Of a DNA stretch of 64,000 nt, positions 20,179 through 32,160 are shown in pieces. The notes under the pieces were generated by a model that saw only the letters and a list, made by a program, of their open reading frames with translations, was not told the origin of the DNA and did no database searches. The DNA is taken from contig NC_077222.1 of NCBI RefSeq assembly GCF_024763615.1, positions 93,715,417-93,779,416 on the forward strand, read 5' to 3'. How positions within the stretch are numbered: the stretch's first letter is position 1; every line of letters starts with the position of its first letter. A program made the position numbers and the translations under genes. The stretch comes from Phlebotomus papatasi. Its lineage: Eukaryota; Arthropoda; Insecta; Diptera; Psychodidae.

Positions 20179-22252
20179 TAAATAAATCAACGTTCTAATT
20201 TTGTTCTAATTAATGTTCTATTCTTCCTTAATTTTGTTTAAAAGATTAATTTAAAATTAGCAGTTAAAAACACTTCTAAAATGTACAGTAGTCACTGTTT
20301 GAAGTGTCCTCTACAAGAATGCATTTCACGGATCATTGGCCTATCTTATGAATTTCTCCACTTCTTAATAAGATCTTTTGTGCGGTATTTTTTGTCGTCA
20401 CAAGATCCCATTGAGAATGAAGTTATTAATTGAATTGTGTGTGACACTCAATGACTCTGCATCAAGATAATCTTCAAAATTATTGTTGACCACAAGTGTA
20501 TGTGAGATTTTTCTCAATTTGTGGCACTTTTCTCTCACATTTTAAATTAACCAACGTTAATTTTCTGTCTCTTCATTGATGCACTTTGACCATTACGATA
20601 AATTAATAGGCAACCGGAAAGGCTTTTTTTGTATTCCATCTAGTTCTTTGAAACATTTAATCAATGAAATTCCCAGAGTCATCAGAAGAAATTGTCATTT
20701 CTATGAGATAAATTAAATATTTTGTCACAGAGATTTTTGTCATTCGTGAGGTTTATTCGCGGGTAAATTACACGTAATCCCAGCGTTGAATTGTAATCGA
20801 ATTTCGAGAAATTCAAGTGTGAGAAAAGTGATTATTTCATCCAAAGTTTATTGATATTTCTTGGTCACAATTGACCACCAAAGATGTTGCACAATATTGC
20901 TGAAAACTTTGACTGTATACAATTTCACTTGTGAATGATAATGAGAAATTTTCACACGTCCTTTCACAATCCGAAATGTCCCCAAAAAGAATTCCGCAAT
21001 ATGAAAGATACCAAAACCATCCATACTTCGGTGTGTTTTCTCATAAGGTGCAACCGACGAAAATGAGGCATTTTTTCCAGAGATTCCATTAAAGAGCTAA
21101 AATAGTGATTAATTAAAATTTATGCCCAGTGATAATTATTGAAGTTTTAATTGTCTGAAAATTGCCTGTGATAATTTACCGTGAGCTGTAAAAGTCATAC
21201 ATTGTGAAATGGTTGCTGAAGGAGACAGAGAGAGAGAGAGTCAAGCATGAAATATTGCTAGTAGAATAAAATTTATTTTCTCAATTGCATTTGCAATAAT
21301 TTTTATAATAGCTTTTGATATTTTGACTTATGGTGGTGAATCTCAAGAAAGCCACACGGACAGGATTGCCTCAGCTTAGAGAAATCCACGAGGGCTGTCA
21401 ATCAAAATGCGATCCACATTGAATTGCCATGCGAATAATCCACCTCTGACCGATGAAAATTTATGATTTTCAGTCATTACTAAATCGATAGTACGTCACC
21501 TCATCTCCCTGACTCACCGGTGATTTACTGGCATTTCAGATGGACTCGTTGTCTGCAGTATTTTTCCCCAACTTCTGGGTATTTTGTACATCATTGACAT
21601 CCATCGGCGCTTTTCAATTGTTACAAACGATCTATCGACCGCCTATGGCGTCGCATTTATGAGATCTACCACAGAGCCTCAAAGACAGATCTCAAGACAC
21701 CAAAACAGGCACCTTATTCGGACCAGTGATTGAGCTTTTATCAAGGGGCGGATAATTATGATGGAGAGATTTTAGTAATTTTTATTTCTTTATTCCTTTT
21801 GGTACATGCACTTACTTGAATCAGTGAAAATGTCTTGCAAAAGAAAGGTAAAGTGGAACAATCAGAGGTAATTCGAAGGACTGTGGTAGAAATCGCAGTA
21901 CAACAAAAAGTAATTGTGCAAAGTGGCCATTAAATAAAATGTTCAAGAGTTTATGAAGAAAGGGAAAGGCCAGCCCACGGTTGAAACTAGTTTCTCATAT
22001 CTCTTAAAATAAGAGTTGTTGCTTTAACAGTAAACAAAGAATTTTCCTATTAAAAAAAAGCCATAGAACTTAGCAAAAAAAAACAGATCTTAAAAATTCT
22101 AATACTATTCACTTATTAAAAGTTTTGAAAAAAAAACTTTTATGATTGAGCATTGAATGGCTGCTTTTAATTAAGGTTAATAATAATATCTCAAAAGTAA
22201 AAGAGCTTTCTTGTTTCCTTGATTGCTGCAAAAATCCTAAAAATAATTTATA
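20179..22252. other. Long non-coding interval
   Basis: AT-rich. A short GA dinucleotide run occurs at 21220-21241. The frames are short and patternless on both strands. Confidence 0.45.
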
Positions 22253-22468
22253 GGGGAATGTTTTCATGGTTCGCACAGATTGAACCTTCAAACAACGCAA
22301 ATTTTCTCTTTGTGTGCAAAGAGGTAGTTCGTCATTACTATGCCATAAGATAGATAATTATTAAGCTCATGAAACGAGATGAGAAGTGGTATGTCAGCTC
22401 TTTGCGAACAAAGAGAAAATTAGCATCGTTTGAAGGTTCACTCTATGCGAACCATGCCTACATTCCCC
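22253..22468. mobile_element. TA-flanked MITE (TGGTTCGCA family)
   Basis: The long inverted repeats are about 70 bp. Left: GGGGAATGTTTTCATGGTTC, TGAACCTTCAAACAACGC, AATTTTCTCTTTG. Right: the inverted equivalent, ending AACCATGCCTACATTCCCC. TA occurs at 22251-22252 and 22469-22470. It is non-coding, with only this copy in the window. Confidence 0.85.
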
Positions 22469-22470
22469 TA

Positions 22471-23145
22471 TTCAAAATCATTAAAAAATCACAGCCATAT
22501 AGCTCCTAAAACTTAACATTGAAAATCAAACAGAAGAAAAAGAATGAAGATCATAGAATCTACTCGATCTAATATATTTTTTTTAATTTATTATATAATA
22601 ATTTGAAAAAAATTAGAGGGAGTTATCCTCTGGAATAGTTTGCCACGCAAACAGAAGAAGGAGCTAATCCAAGAGTCTTGTTCAAGTGCATAAAATAAGT
22701 CCTTAAAAAGTGCTTATTAAGTCCTTAATTAAGGTAGTTTTTAAGCAACATTAACGACATCTGATAGTATAAAATGGAAATTAGAAAAATTCAATAACTA
22801 ATAAATTTACTAACGGAATGAAAGAAAGATTATCTCGAGGCATTATTTCCTTTTTTCCAATAAAATTCCATCATACTTATTAAATATATCTAGTAATCAA
22901 AGCTAACATGACTCATGAATAAATTTAATTATTGAGAAAATTTTGCAAAACCCCTAAGCAAATACATAAATTTTGATAGATATTTAAATGCAATACGAGG
23001 GCTAATAATTTTCTTAAGTCTTTTCCAAATCATTTAAAATGTCGATTTCCTTTACTTTCTTTTCAGGAATGTATTAAAATGCAAATTAGGCAAATTGTTC
23101 AGTAGTAAATATTTAGAACAAATAAATCATTTTGTTTCCTTTGGG
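22471..23145. other. Non-coding interval
   Basis: AT-rich, nothing recognised. Confidence 0.4.
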
Positions 23146-23149
23146 TTAA

Positions 23150-24535
23150 CTCTTTCACGTCATTAGGGTCATATATGACACGGGTAAAAAAAAAATTTTT
23201 TTGACTATTTACTTTAATAGAAATCTATCTGTTTGTACACGACATCATAATAGAAGGATGTAAGAGTCTTGGCTAATTTTCTCAAGACCCCAGATATTCA
23301 GGAAAAGAAAATATTTGAAATCAAAAATCACTAATTTCGAACTTTGTGAAATGACTTTTCCTTTTTGAAGTTTTTTATATTCCGTAATAGGGAGATGATC
23401 TCCTTCCGGGTGCGTCAGGGATGCTGATCCTTTTAGAGACTAAACAACAATGTTTTTTCGCCAAAGCTTTCGACGCTACAGTGCGCCTTCTTTAGTGGCT
23501 AAAAGGTGGGAAATTTTTTATTAAAGAGACTTCCATACAAATTTCTTTGTTACAAATTGACTCACTCAAAACCGTGATTTTTTGTCTCTAAATTTCGTCC
23601 TCATATATTCATTTATTTTTTTCAGCAAAAAGTTCTTTAGAAACACAAAATAGAATATCCAAAGATTGTATATTGCACATTTTGGTATAATAAACTACTC
23701 TCAATTTTCCAGAAAAGCGCGTGAAATTTTCTGGGTCATATATGACCCTATTGTCGACAAGGGTAAATGTTTATGACAGTTTTTCGTGCCAACAATGTAG
23801 TTGGGACAGTTGAGACATTGTTTTTCTATGTGAAATCCAGAAGGAAAATATCTTGTTCCTGGACATTTCATCTTATATCTGATGATTTATAACATATTTT
23901 GCAATATTTTAGAGCATTCTGCAAGCGTCCCATATTGTGCAATTGTATTGTGTGTGAATAATTATGTAGATAAGTTTATTTTTGCCAAAAACCACTCAAA
24001 ATATTGTGACAGAGACAGTTCAAGGGATTACCAGTGAGGGGGTGACATGATAACTTATTTTCGATACTATCGACTGTCGATTCTGAAAAATTTAAACGAT
24101 AGCTGCACTTTCTGTAACTAATATAGATGTTTATCATAAGTCTCATTCTTTTAAGTTTGTCACAATGAATGGCCCAACAATCCGTAAAAAGTCGACATTC
24201 ACTTAATCTAACAGATATAGATTTATCGATACTATCGATTCGATAGTGTAGAAAAGTTATCATTCCACTCCAGGAATATTCCTTGAACACCAGGACAGTG
24301 TTCATTAAAACAATCCAGTTTGCCATGGTTTTGGCCACATTAATAACTTTAAGCAAAAAAACTCTTAGAAAGCCCGTGATATAGATTTTGAAAATGGTAT
24401 GTATACTTCCCTTGCCGACAATAGGGTCATATATGACCCGGAGTTTTTCCGACTTTTCACGCAATAGAATTTTTTTTCTTCAATTTTCAATTTTACATGA
24501 ATTCACTTGCTGAATAAAAGTGTGACGCGAAAGAG
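23150..24535. mobile_element. TTAA-flanked piggyBac-like non-autonomous element
   Basis: TTAA lies at both ends (23146-23149 and 24536-24539). The terminal inverted repeats are CTCTTTCRCGTCA. Inside, three copies of the palindrome GGGTCATATATGACC occur: 23167 (last bases altered), about 23733 and about 24424. The first and last are close to the ends and the middle one is central. A 162-residue minus-strand frame at 23976-24464 shows no DDD transposase pattern. It has a nested inverted repeat at 24047-24263. TTAA plus short repeats is the piggyBac signature. The autonomous source is not in the window. Confidence 0.8.
24047..24263. mobile_element. Inverted-repeat insert inside the 23150 element
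   Basis: The left end is ATGATAACTTATTTTCGATA followed by CTATCGACTGTCGAT. The right end is the inverted equivalent, with ATCGATTCGATAGTGTAG and AAAAGTTATCAT. It could be a separate MITE nested in the larger element, or its internal subterminal repeat. No clear duplication is seen. Confidence 0.5.
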
Positions 24536-24683
24536 TTAATGGCGAAAAGTGGTACATCTACCGTAGGCAAAATTTGTATACCATGACATGATCTCAATAG
24601 CCTAACTATAACAAAAATACTAAATTTTTGGTGAATAATTTTTAACGAAACCATGAGAGGATGCAGTAAATTCGTAAATACTT

Positions 24684-24736
24684 ATGCCCTAGACCCCCTA
24701 GACACACTTACGAAGCTGAGAGATGGCTTAACGTAC
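24684..24736. mobile_element. Truncated GCCCTAGACACAC MITE end
   Basis: GCCCTAGACC, then CCTAGACACACTTACGA, then GAGAGATGGCTTAACG, as at the left end of 3477-3701, with a short internal duplication of CCTAGAC. Confidence 0.6.
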
Positions 24737-24930
24737 TCATTATCATCATCATCACTTTCAACCGATTATTCTTATTGGGGTCGCGGGTCCATGACATCAA
24801 TGTTAACAGCCCACGGCCTGATGATCCTCCGCCACTTCATGAACATGTTCGGGTCAAGGCAAGATCCTGAGTTTGATTCAGCTACTTTGTCCTAGGTCTC
24901 CCTCGAGGTAGATGTGTCCTCACAATGGCT
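24735..24930 (-). pseudogene. 3' tail of a non-LTR retrotransposon (RTE-like)
   Basis: Read on the minus strand, one frame gives RGRPRTK, a stop, then LNQTQDLALTRT. This fits the GRPRxxWxxxxxxDL block close to the C-terminus of RTE-like and related reverse-transcriptase polyproteins. A neighbouring frame continues with WRRIIRPWAVNIDVMDPRP and a stop. A GATGATGAT tail follows at 24740-24750. Frameshift and stop show that it is dead. Confidence 0.55.
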
Positions 24931-27499
24931 CGCATAGCTTTTCGTACTTATAATCAAAATGTACTTATAATATAAAAATAATGATATTCTGTTGCCCCAT
25001 ACTTACGCAACGTCAGCCATTCACCTAGCAATTCAAATTGTAATTGTAAATATAAATTGTAAACCTTTTACAAATTTTTAGCATATACAATCTGTGATTC
25101 AGGATTTCTGCCGTTTACCTGATGAGATTGTTCGTGGTAAGTCGGCGGCAGCCGCAATCAAGCATTAATTGAGGAGAAATATAATGAATTGAAAATGACA
25201 AAGTCAGCTGCATCTACGGTACAACATTGTAGTAGAAAAAATACCAAAATAGTATTGAATCAATGCCATCAATGCCCATTTTGATGCAATGTCTTGAATA
25301 GATAGAAGATGTAAAGGTTAAATAAAGTTAAATTGTACAAGTCCAATTATTTTTAGACTTGCAATTATTCAATTAGTCGCCTCTTGAGCCTTCTACGGTG
25401 AATAAGTTATGCAGTAGAAGAAGATTGAATAAACCACCGGGTGCGATGGCGTCTCCGTTGCATGAATAATAAGGTATGGGTCAGGAGAAGCATCAATAAA
25501 ATTATTGCAGGAGTCAGTGTGTCTAATTGCCTCCAAACACCGACCCGAGTGATTGACACTTTGGCTTTAAGCTCAAAATCAAAATTGAGGAGATTATCAT
25601 AGGATATTTAATGAGGGACAATCAATGTCGATTTAGCACCAAAAGTGGCCATAAATGCCTTTCATCGTTGTACAAATCTCTCTGAGCTAAAGTACATGTA
25701 ATACATGAAAAATTATATGGCCTTCTTATCGTCTTTAGCTGGAAGGTGCATATTTGCAATGATAATAAAATATCAAGTTTATTTAGGATTGAAGAAATAA
25801 ATGTGTTCCAAGAGTCAGCAAAGCAATAAATGCAACACGCACTCTTCAAGCTGGCCACAAAGATGCTTTATTGATGGGTGCCAATTTGTCCAACTGTCTG
25901 AATGCAAACAATTTTGCAAAATGTGATCGTTAGAGGCAACATTGCAGCATAGAAATATAATAGTACATATGACTAGGCAAATGACCAATTTCATTTTATA
26001 GATAAGAAACTTAGTACTTTGTACAATAACTATGGCTATTTTCATGTATTAAATCAACGTACTCGGATGAAGATTAAAACTTGAGACTTCGATTAACCTT
26101 CTTCTCAAACGTACAATTATACAATTTTACTGGGACTCTGAGGATAATTAAAATGTTATTTAAGCAAAAATGGCAAGAAGCTTGGTGTATTGAAGACAAT
26201 TTTCAGGCATAGACCGCAAATTGTCGCTGGTCATTTTCCACTTGTCCATCAAGTTTGGTGGATTGGACAGGAGAAAAGCCCCCATTTATTGAATTGAACA
26301 CACGCTCAAACAGAAGAATTATTGAGAGACCCAAAGTCTCTAACCATTAGTAGCAAATTATTGCATTTCCCTCTGCAAATACCCGTGGAAATGTTGAATT
26401 ATGTGCACTCAGCAAAATGACAGCTGGCCAAAGAAATGAGCACTCTACAGCGGTTTTGTATTTGCTCATAATTGACATTGAGAAATGATCAAGTCGGTAG
26501 ATATCGCATTTATCCAGCCATTAGATAATCCACACACAATCCGACACGCAAAACAGCCCCAGAGATTCTAAACTAAATAGCTCAACGTAGAATGAGAGAT
26601 GATCCTCTTGGGAAGATCACACAGCCTTGTTCAAAAGGAGAGGTACAATATGGACAACACTTGGCCAAGCACTTCCTGAGGGCGAGAAAGACAAAGGAGA
26701 GATTGCGCATAGGGAGAATGGAGATGGACACCCAGAAATAAGCTTTAGAATCCCAACAAATAAGAAAGACAGACAAGCATAAAATATGATCGCGATCTTT
26801 CAACTCTATTTGCATGAAGATCGTATTAATTAAATATGCGGAACATTGGCACTGATGGGAATCGATAATTTCTCAACATGGGCGATAAAATTAATTTATA
26901 CACAAAATGCCCTGGGTCACACCAAGTTATATTATTGCAAATAATGTTATTGTTATGCCTTTTCCTCCACTCACATGAGAAAGGATCACTCACGGCAATG
27001 GCAAATGAGACATTAGTGATAGGTGCAAAAAACAGAGCACTGATCCAATGTTCTTACAAGATTCCGGTATGAAAGTGCTTTTAAAATGAAAGTAAACTAC
27101 TAGGCTGAAAGGCAATATTGTGGATATTAAGGAAGTGTTGGGGTATACACAATTGTCTTAATAAGCAATAAGCGAGTAATTTTATTCATAACTTACGCAT
27201 TATGATTAAGTAAAAATTAAATCTGCAGCCTCTGTAGTTGTCTCGTTTTATCATTGAATTTATAAAATATAATTATTATAACAGAAGGAACTGAAGCAAA
27301 TGTTTATTATGCGGAACATAGATTAACTTTGTTATTTCGAAGTTTATTTTAAAAATTAAGGTGTGTCCCTATCTCGAAATTAAAGCACAAATATCAACTT
27401 GTGAGCCCAGAGGAACACCGCTTCAATTATTATTATTTGAAACGATTTTCTCTTTCTAAAATAAAGTTTTGTGCAATTAAACAATCGAAATCCTAAAAT
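24931..27499. other. Long non-coding interval
   Basis: Read on both strands. There are several chance frames of 60-80 residues with no domain pattern and no repeat boundary. Confidence 0.45.
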
Positions 27500-27955
27500 A
27501 TTCAGGTTTAAGATTCTTTCATCAACCTTGAGGAAACCTTACCGGTGTACAGACTACAGGTTTAGCTTAGCCCAGTTCCGGAAGATCTCAAAATCCTTTG
27601 ATTTGTTTAGAACCCAACTGGTCGTTAATCCATAATAATTCAATCCTAAATTAAATTTTTAGAAAAAAAAATTAATTGATAAGAAATTACAACAATTGAG
27701 CCATGCCGGCTTCAGACCTAAGGTTTAGCCCAGTTCCCGATGATCTCGAAATACAAAATAGCAACCAATTTTAATGCTTTTTCAAATTATAATGGATCAT
27801 TTGTCCGTGTTGTCCAACCTTAAGTGATAATTTTCCAAAAAAAACTTGATTGATAAGAAATTAGAGAAGTTAATCCATATGGCTAAGCTTTAGGTCTGAA
27901 ATCCGTATATTGCTAAGCCCTAAGGCTTAGATCTAGAAGTTCTAGTCCAGAAATT
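27500..27955. repeat. Dispersed repeat cluster (TAAGAAATTA / CCAGTTCCCGA)
   Basis: Two or three tandem, diverged copies of the 7386/17590 repeat are present. TTTAGCTTAGCCCAGTTCC and TTTAGCCCAGTTCCCGATG each precede a T-rich segment and TTGATAAGAAATTA. The last copy ends with GGCTAAGCTTTAGGTCTGAA. Confidence 0.55.
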
Positions 27956-28251
27956 TGAGCATAAATACCAAATATTCATTCTACCGAGTATGATCCTGTC
28001 ATTCCTCACAGACTTGTCTAAAACCAGCATCTTCAAACGAAATTTCAGTCTCTTACCAGATTTTAAAAAGACGAAGCTGCAACAAATTTTCAGCTCTGTA
28101 TAGAGAACTAGAAGGACTGCTATTGGAACTTGTTTGAATAAGACCCAATGGGCATGTCATTTAGTTTGCAAGAATAAACACGGCCTAACTTGCAAAACCT
28201 TTAAAGTTTTCTTTGTGCTTCAGAAGGATGTCAACCCAGGATGTCAACCCC

Positions 28252-28496
28252 TGCCAACCCAGCCTCCGATTATCTGATTGGTGTGAACTAGGGTCAAGAC
28301 TAGAATACTCTTTTTTTGGGTACCGTATAGATGCGAGTGAATTTGCATTGGTCTTCAGACCATCGTTAAGTACCATTATCATCTTTAGAACATAGATGTA
28401 GCCAACCCAGCCTCTGATTAATCAACAGATGTGGAGGATTAAGACTAGGATACTTGTTCTTTTTAGGTATTATAGATGTACGTGAATTTACACACC
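28252..28496. repeat. Tandem duplication, about 147-bp period
   Basis: CAACCCAGCCTCCGATTATC...ACTAGAATACTCTTTTTTTG...GATGCGAGTGAATTTGCA (28252-28350) recurs diverged at 28398-28496. The second copy has CAACCCAGCCTCTGATTA, ACTAGGATACTTG and GATGTACGTGAATTTACA. The short frames on both strands here are chance. Confidence 0.65.
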
Positions 28497-28640
28497 TATT
28501 TTTCGTAAGCTTTTATTTAATTTTAGCACTAAATAATTTTCTTTAGACTATCGTTAAGTACGTTTGTGGTCCTCAGAACATTCTTAAGCAGTAGAATTAA
28601 AGAAAAGCTTAAGAAAAACAAAAGTGCAAAGTCGCCCACA
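28497..28640. mobile_element. Diverged GGGTGACTTTGCAC-family copy
   Basis: TTCGTAAGCTTTTATTTAAT, TTTTAGCAC and the inverted TAGAATTAAAGAAAAGCTTA and GTGCAAAGTCGCCCACATC reproduce the block order of 4596-4946. The outermost left motif is missing. Confidence 0.6.
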
Positions 28641-28716
28641 TCTAAGTGTAAAACTAGTACGGCTTCTCATAAGAATAGCGACGAGCCCTGTGTTGAGTCA
28701 TACGATCTTCAGACTT

Positions 28717-28879
28717 AAAACACTTTTTTGGTCTTGCCCAAAGCTTTTGGTCCCTATATGGACCTTCTTCAGTGGTCGACTAACAATCGCGAAATTCTGC
28801 GGAAACACAATTTAGTCGACCACTGAAGAAGATCCATACCGGGACCGAAAGCTCTGGGCAAGACCAAAAAAGTGTTTTC
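28717..28879. mobile_element. Foldback element with arms of about 67 bp
   Basis: The left arm (28717-28783) holds AAACACTTTTTTGGTCTTGC, AAGCTTTTGGTCCC and CTTCTTCAGTGGTCGAC. The right arm (28812-28879) is its inverted copy with a few changes, and the loop is about 28 bases. A partial relative (AAAGCTTTCGACG, CTTCTTTAGTGG) occurs near 23463. It is non-coding. Confidence 0.7.
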
Positions 28880-28885
28880 CTCTTA

Positions 28886-29006
28886 TGATGTCTCACTATA
28901 AGCTATTTTTTTTTAAAAAATTCTGACATTTCTGCCTACAAGGATAGGGGAAATTTTCTTTAAAAAAGCATTTTTTAAAGAAATTTCTCATAGTGTGTAG
29001 AGGACA
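28886..29006. mobile_element. MITE with TWA duplication (TGGTGTCTACACACTA family), copy 2
   Basis: TTA lies on both sides (28883-28885 and 29007-29009). The interior TTTCTGCCTACAAGGATAGG is shared with the 11745 copy. Ends are TGATGTCTCAC and GTGTGTAGAGGACA. Confidence 0.7.
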
Positions 29007-29084
29007 TTAGAGTGACCACTTTTCCACTGGCGAAGACCGGATACACTCCCTATCAATATTATTCTTCATACAATTTTGTCTCTT

Positions 29085-29275
29085 TCAGGATTTTGGCTTT
29101 CGGAGTTTTCGATCTTTCAGAATTTTGAATATTCGTGATTTTGAGTTCAAGGATTTTGGTTTTTCGGTATTTTGGCTTTTCGGCATTTTGGCTTTTGGCG
29201 GTTTTGAGCCATTCGGTATTTCAATTTATTTGGGATTTCGACCCATTCGGAATTCTAGCTTTCGAGATTTTGCCC
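29085..29275 (+). repeat. Degenerate TTTTGGCTTTTCGG minisatellite
   Basis: Ten or so units near TTCGGTATTTTGGCTTT, of 15-17 bp, are in a row. The same unit type forms the inverted block at 3780-4095. Confidence 0.65.
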
Positions 29276-29671
29276 GACACTGATTCTATTTAAGAATGCA
29301 AAAGTTAAAACAGTGTATTACAAAGACAATAGTCTGTAAAAAAAATAGGCTTGATCAGTAAATGCATAAAATTAAAATTCCAAATTAAGAATACAAGTAT
29401 AGTGAAATATTTTGGCAATGGGAAAAATAATTAGTTACAAACTGTCTTAATATCGTTGAATTGATTTCAGAGGATTAGAACTTAGGGTTTTTGCATCATA
29501 AACCGTGCGCTTAAACTATGACTTATATGTCGTTCTATTGTGATTATATTATATTTTTTAAATATTTTTAACAATAAAAGAAATAAATAATATTTAACAA
29601 TAAAAGAAATAAATAAAAAGTTTCATTAAAACATTCTAGATCTAGATTTATAGTCGCAAGAATGGTAACTT
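29276..29671. other. Non-coding interval
   Basis: AT-rich with a short direct duplication of AATATTTAACAATAAAAG at 29565-29605. Nothing else is seen. Confidence 0.4.
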
Positions 29672-30255
29672 CACTGAGAAAAAAAGAGGGTGCGATTAAC
29701 TTTTTTCCTCATAACTTTAACACATTTTAGGTGTAAAAATATATCAATTGTTAGGTATGACATTGGAATGTAGCATCTAGACTTCTATAGATATTTAATC
29801 CAATTGTTGGACGTACAACTTTTTTTTAAATAGTAATAAAAATCTCGTTGTATTTTGACTATCCCAATAGGTTGTTAAATAAATTAAATTACTCGACTAA
29901 ACCTGAAATTTGAAAATGTCACTAGGCTTTGTGGCTTCGACCGTAAATTAAATTAACCCTCTAACGGGTCTAGTAACCCTCCAGGCGGTCTTCACAAAAA
30001 TCACATTTACAGCGACAATAAAGGTTATATTTATTCAAAAGTGCTATAGTGTCCTCGGTAATAGTCTTATCGGCAAATTGACTTTTTTAATGTTAATTTT
30101 ACACCTTTTTAAGGGTAAAATTAACATGAAAAGGGTAACTTTAACCCCCAATAGACCTAAAAAGGTTAATATTTACACCGATTTCGGATCAATACTGCAG
30201 GGTAAAATTAACATTTCCGGAATGTTATTTTAACTTTTTCGGATTTCTCTTAGTG
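29672..30255. mobile_element. CACTGAG-family MITE, split by an insert
   Basis: CACTGAGAAAAAAAGAGGGT through TAAAAATATATCAA (29672-29747), and then GTTAATTTTACACC through TTCGGATTTCTCTTAGTG (30085-30255), together match 54330-54580 in reverse orientation. About 335 bp of unrelated sequence separates them. Confidence 0.75.
29748..30082. mobile_element. Insert carrying a TTAA piggyBac-like MITE end
   Basis: It holds TTAACCCTCTAACGGGTC, CCAGGCGGTCTTCAC and the block ACAATAAAGGTTATATTTAT to TCGGTAATAGTCTTAT. All of these match the right part of 61642-62166 in inverted orientation. The first 200 bp (29748-29950) is not recognised. The outer limits are set by the interrupted CACTGAG element. Confidence 0.5.
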
Positions 30256-30261
30256 TTCTTA

Positions 30262-30402
30262 TGGCTTCTACACACTATAGTAGCAATTTCTTTAAAAAAT
30301 GCCTTTTTAAAGACAATTTTCCCTGTCCTTGTAGGCAGAAACGTTAGAATTTTTTAAAAAAGACAGTTTTTGACGAAAGTTACTTCTAGTGTGTAGACAC
30401 CA
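30262..30402. mobile_element. MITE with TWA duplication (TGGTGTCTACACACTA family), copy 3
   Basis: TTA lies on both sides (30259-30261 and 30403-30405). Ends are TGGCTTCTACACACTA and TAGTGTGTAGACACCA. The interior CCTTGTAGGCAGAAACG is the reverse complement of copies 1 and 2. It is the best-preserved copy. Confidence 0.8.
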
Positions 30403-30405
30403 TTA

Positions 30406-32156
30406 CTGAAGTCATAGATTAGTCACCTTTTCGAAATTCTTGTATCACTTGGCGCCACGTTACTTCTGATGGTAATATACATATTTGAGGCATAAATTAA
30501 CAACTTGTTTTAAACTTAAGTGAATAAAGAAACTTCTGGGTTACCCAATATTGACAAATGTTGGTCATCTGAGGAATCTGAGAGTGAAAACACTTGACTT
30601 TCTCACCAAAATTCCAGCCAAAAAAACCGATAATTTCATAAAGCAAATAGCGCAATTATGTCGCGGCGGATCCTTCAATTTATTACGAAATTCGACAAAC
30701 AGAAACAAAAGGTATATTTGTACAAGTGTCGGCACCAATTGTTGTTCGAATTCGGAAATTACAGAGGACTCCGAATTGCGATATGATATTAAAATGAATG
30801 CTGTTTCATTGACGCTTTGTATTTCCAGCATCGGGATGTGCCTTTAACCTTCGAGTCCGAATTTTGCGGTGTGTGTGGGATTTCCACTGAATGTGGCAAA
30901 TGTCTGTAATTTCATTCATCAGAAAGCGTCAAAAATACGATAAAGAATCGTGTGAAATAAATTATCGCCAGAAAGATTGGCAAACGGTGCAAAAGGTGAC
31001 TTTTGGGCCAGTGTGCAGTGGTTAAAGTGGCACTTTTTCATTTCCACAAATTACACATCACTCATCAGTCCACACGGGGGCTATATAATTTGTTCAGGAA
31101 ACTCGTCCAAGCATTTTCTCTGGTCATGCAGAATTGTATTTCATCAGCAACTGTGATATTGGCAAAATCATAACTGGAGATATTTTTCACTGGCGCTGAA
31201 GTGCAGAAAAAAATGGATCCCTGGAGGAATCTGGGCTCGTTGCTGAAAGCTTTTACCAGTCTCACCTATAACCATTTGGTTTAATGGGTCATCTGCATAC
31301 TGGAGTGCATCGTCACTCAACCCCTTTTTGCCACTGCCACGGGAGAGGTGGAGAATTTCACTGTCGACAATTTATGAGTCCAGCAGCTCTTCCACCACAA
31401 CCTCAAGAACATCCTCAAGCTCTGACACGTCCACTTAAAATGCAGATTGCGTGTAATCCATCAGGTGAGGAGAGCATGTCTTGGGCAGCATGAAGGGCTC
31501 ATAAATGAGTTAACTGTTGCTTGGCGCACGTTTAGGTCCCCAATAACGGAGGCGACAAAACTTCCCGACTGCATAATTATAATTGACTGAATTTTGCTAA
31601 TTCTCTTCTTCCATTTGGGTGGTCCAGCAACATCATCATTTTTCGGTCCCTTCGATGGGGACACCTTCGGTTCTTGCTGATGCGGAATCTCTGGAATCAA
31701 GAGAGACGATCGTAGTCGGTGACAAGAAAGATGTGATCACATTTTTCGGACACATCTAGAGGAACACCCAGACTTTCGCCACTTGAACCCACAATTTTCT
31801 ATGCTTTTAGACATTCTGACAACATGACTCTGCTGGAGATTTATATGCGAGATGGAAATGGGAAAAAAAGAAGCCACTGATCAATGACGCCGGTGGATTC
31901 TTTAAATCTTCACTACGAGAAATTTATCAAAATCCGTAAAGAATTACTAAAGTCAAGAATTTAAATAATATAATTACTTTAGTCCGGCTGTCGCATATTG
32001 ATACTTTGATGCTATTTGAATGATTTGAATTTATTAAAAGTTATTTTATTTTTAATATGAGTAAGATAAAATATATTGAAGCTGTGCCATCTGTGCTTTA
32101 GAACTGGTCAAAAATGACTAAAGATCCTACAAACAAAAAGTCCGTGTGATCCTTTT
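30406..32156. other. Non-coding interval with a GC-richer part at 31040-31700
   Basis: The 31284-31460 plus frame contains a PPQPQEHPQ run and reaches CAG-GTGAGG at 31462-31470, a good splice donor. A minus-strand frame at 31700-31461 is rich in K and P. Neither has a recognised domain. An unidentified host exon is possible but not supported. Confidence 0.35.
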
Positions 32157-32160
32157 TTAA

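Noticed and set aside
23976..24464. A 162-residue minus-strand frame as a piggyBac transposase
   Set aside because: No DDD-type catalytic context or cysteine-rich tail is visible. The frame runs through terminal and nested repeats of a non-autonomous element.
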